12,658 nt of DNA from an uncultured Collinsella sp. (GTDB taxonomy: Bacteria; Actinomycetota; Coriobacteriia; Coriobacteriales; Coriobacteriaceae): positions 1-12,658 of the forward strand of contig URYA01000027.1 of assembly GCA_900551975.1 (NCBI GenBank), read 5' to 3'. The notes under the pieces are model-generated. The model was given only the letters and a program-made list of their open reading frames with translations, searched no databases and had not been told where the DNA came from. Shown here one piece after another: positions 11,393 to 12,658 of the stretch. Position 1 is the stretch's first letter, and every line of letters starts with the position of its first letter. Made by a program: the position numbers and the translations under genes.

Positions 11393-12658
11393 TTAGAAGT
11401 CGGCGTTGCCCACGGTGCGCGGGTGCGGCAGGACGTCGCGGATGTTGCCCACGCCGGTCAGATACATGACCAAGCGCTCGAAGCCCAGACCGTAGCCGGC
11501 GTGCTTGCAGGAACCGTAGCGGCGCAGGTCAAGGTAGTACTTGTACTGCTCGGGATTCATTCCCAGGTCCTTGATGCGGGCCTCGAGCAGATCCAGGCGC
11601 TCCTCGCGCTGGGAGCCACCGATGATCTCGCCGATACCGGGAACCAGGCAGTCGGCGGCGGCGACGGTCTTGCCGTCCTCGTTCATGCGCATGTAGAAGG
11701 CCTTGATCTCGGCCGGGTAGTCGGTTACGAAGGTCGGGCGCTTAAAGTGCTCCTCGGTCAGGAAGCGCTCGTGCTCGGTCTGCAGGTCGATGCCCCAGCT
11801 CACGGGGTAGTCAAACTTGTGACCGGCGGCGACGGCCTGCTCCAGGATCTCGACGGCCTCGGTGTAGGTAACGCGGGCAAAGTCGGAGTTGGCGACATGG
11901 TCCAGGCGCTCGAGCAGACCCTTGTCCACAAACTTGTTGAGCATATTAAGCTCGTCGGGGCAGGTTGCCATGACGAGCTTAAGGACGTACTTGAGCATGG
12001 CCTCGGCGTTATCCATGTAGTCGTTAAGGTCGGCAAAGGCCATCTCGGGCTCGATCATCCAAAACTCGGCGGCGTGGCGCGTGGTGTTGGAGTTCTCGGC
12101 ACGGAAGGTGGGGCCAAAGGTGTACACGTCGCCAAAGGCCATGGCAAAGTTCTCGGCATTGAGCTGGCCGGACACGGTGAGGCTTGCATGCTTGCCAAAG
12201 AAGTCCTGGCTCCAGTCGACCTCGCCGGACTCGGTGAGGGGCGGATTTTTGGGGTCGAGCGTGGTCACGCGGAACATCTCGCCGGCGCCCTCGCAGTCAC
12301 TCGTGGTGATGATGGGGGTGTTGACGTAGGTGAAGCCGCGGCTCTGGAAGAACTCATGCACCGCGAAGGCCGCGGCGGAGCGCACGCGGAAGGTCGCGTT
12401 GAAAAGGTTCGTGCGCGGGCGGAGATGCTGGATGGTGCGCAGGAACTCTACACTGTGGCGCTTCTTCTGCAGGGGATAGTCCGGCGTGGAAGCGCCCTCG
12501 ACCGTGACCTCCTCGGCCTGCAGCTCAAAGGGCTGGGGACGCTCAGGCGTGAGCACAACGGTACCCTCCACGCGAAGCGAAGCGCCCACACCAGAGGCTG
12601 CAACCTCCTCATAGTTGCTTAACTGGTCACGGTTCATAACAACCTGGAGATCTTTAAA
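11393..12658 (-). CDS. asnS: Asparaginyl-tRNA synthetase, 5' end outside window
   Basis: This class II aminoacyl-tRNA synthetase charges tRNA-Asn with asparagine using ATP. The frame is open from the right edge to TAA at 11395-11393, giving 421 residues. The first visible residues, FKDLQVVMNRDQLSNYEEV, match the anticodon-binding OB-fold of AsnRS (FKNLQVV...LENYEEI in homologues as I recall them), so the methionine at 12637 is internal and about 45 N-terminal residues are missing relative to the usual 463-467. Further landmarks are DYPLQKKRHSVEFLRTIQHLR, motif 2 around FGPTFRAENSNTTRH and motif 3 GYGLGFERLVMYLTG, ending in GNIRDVLPHPRTVGNADF. The presence of AsnRS suggests direct charging of Asn-tRNA. 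It is followed by a strong terminator. Confidence 0.97.
   Translation of the reverse strand, partial: FKDLQVVMNRDQLSNYEEVAASGVGASLRVEGTVVLTPERPQPFELQAEEVTVEGASTPDYPLQKKRHSVEFLRTIQHLRPRTNLFNATFRVRSAAAFAVHEFFQSRGFTYVNTPIITTSDCEGAGEMFRVTTLDPKNPPLTESGEVDWSQDFFGKHASLTVSGQLNAENFAMAFGDVYTFGPTFRAENSNTTRHAAEFWMIEPEMAFADLNDYMDNAEAMLKYVLKLVMATCPDELNMLNKFVDKGLLERLDHVANSDFARVTYTEAVEILEQAVAAGHKFDYPVSWGIDLQTEHERFLTEEHFKRPTFVTDYPAEIKAFYMRMNEDGKTVAAADCLVPGIGEIIGGSQREERLDLLEARIKDLGMNPEQYKYYLDLRRYGSCKHAGYGLGFERLVMYLTGVGNIRDVLPHPRTVGNADF

Noticed and set aside
11366..12622. Open frame of 418 codons on the + strand
   Set aside because: Antisense to asnS, with a repetitive Val/Gly/Leu-rich product and no recognisable domain.
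12635..12637. ATG at 12637 as the start of asnS
   Set aside because: The frame continues to the window edge with residues FKDLQVV that match the conserved N-terminal domain, so this methionine is internal.
1..12658. CRISPR array, insertion sequence or prophage
   Set aside because: No regularly spaced repeats, transposase, integrase or phage gene could be found; the only repeated units are the short palindromes and small repeats listed.

Overview
The window reads as a chromosome segment of a moderately GC-rich, Gram-positive actinobacterium of the Coriobacteriia (a Collinsella-like gut organism is my best guess). The basis is the gene order tuf - rpmG - tRNA-Trp - secE - nusG - rplK - rplA, the lysine/alanine-rich extension on SecE, strong AGGAGG-type ribosome binding sites, and the flavour of the accessory genes. 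This taxonomic call comes from protein recognition, not from a search.

Left part, + strand (1-3411): the 3' end of tuf with a strong terminator, then a promoter driving rpmG, a tRNA-Trp, secE, nusG, rplK and rplA. This is a translation/transcription/secretion housekeeping block. It ends at a hairpin that can terminate transcription in both directions and faces a long series of - strand genes.

Middle, - strand (3428-7283), read right to left: a MscS-type channel, then an unusual 638-residue protein with a ParB/sulfiredoxin-like N-terminal half fused to a Bmp/Med-type nucleoside-binding domain, with no signal peptide. It overlaps by an ATGA junction a calcineurin-like phosphoesterase. The fused sensor and phosphoesterase form a translationally coupled pair and are the best candidate for an undescribed system. 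Four intergenic palindromes carrying a GGG(G)ACA core lie at the 3' ends of these genes and of the neighbouring transporter operon; three of them look like working terminators whose stems differ in sequence but keep pairing.

Right part, - strand (7282-12658): a WYL-type regulator followed by an ABC importer of the COG2984/COG4120/COG1101 type (lipoprotein substrate-binding protein, permease, ATPase), and upstream of these the 3' portion of asnS running off the right edge with its own strong terminator. The stretches around the regulator and importer promoters hold several inverted and direct repeats that could be operators or RNA control elements. The 335-base gap 6947-7281 holds a hairpin, a possible remnant of a secreted-protein gene, and two of the palindromes.
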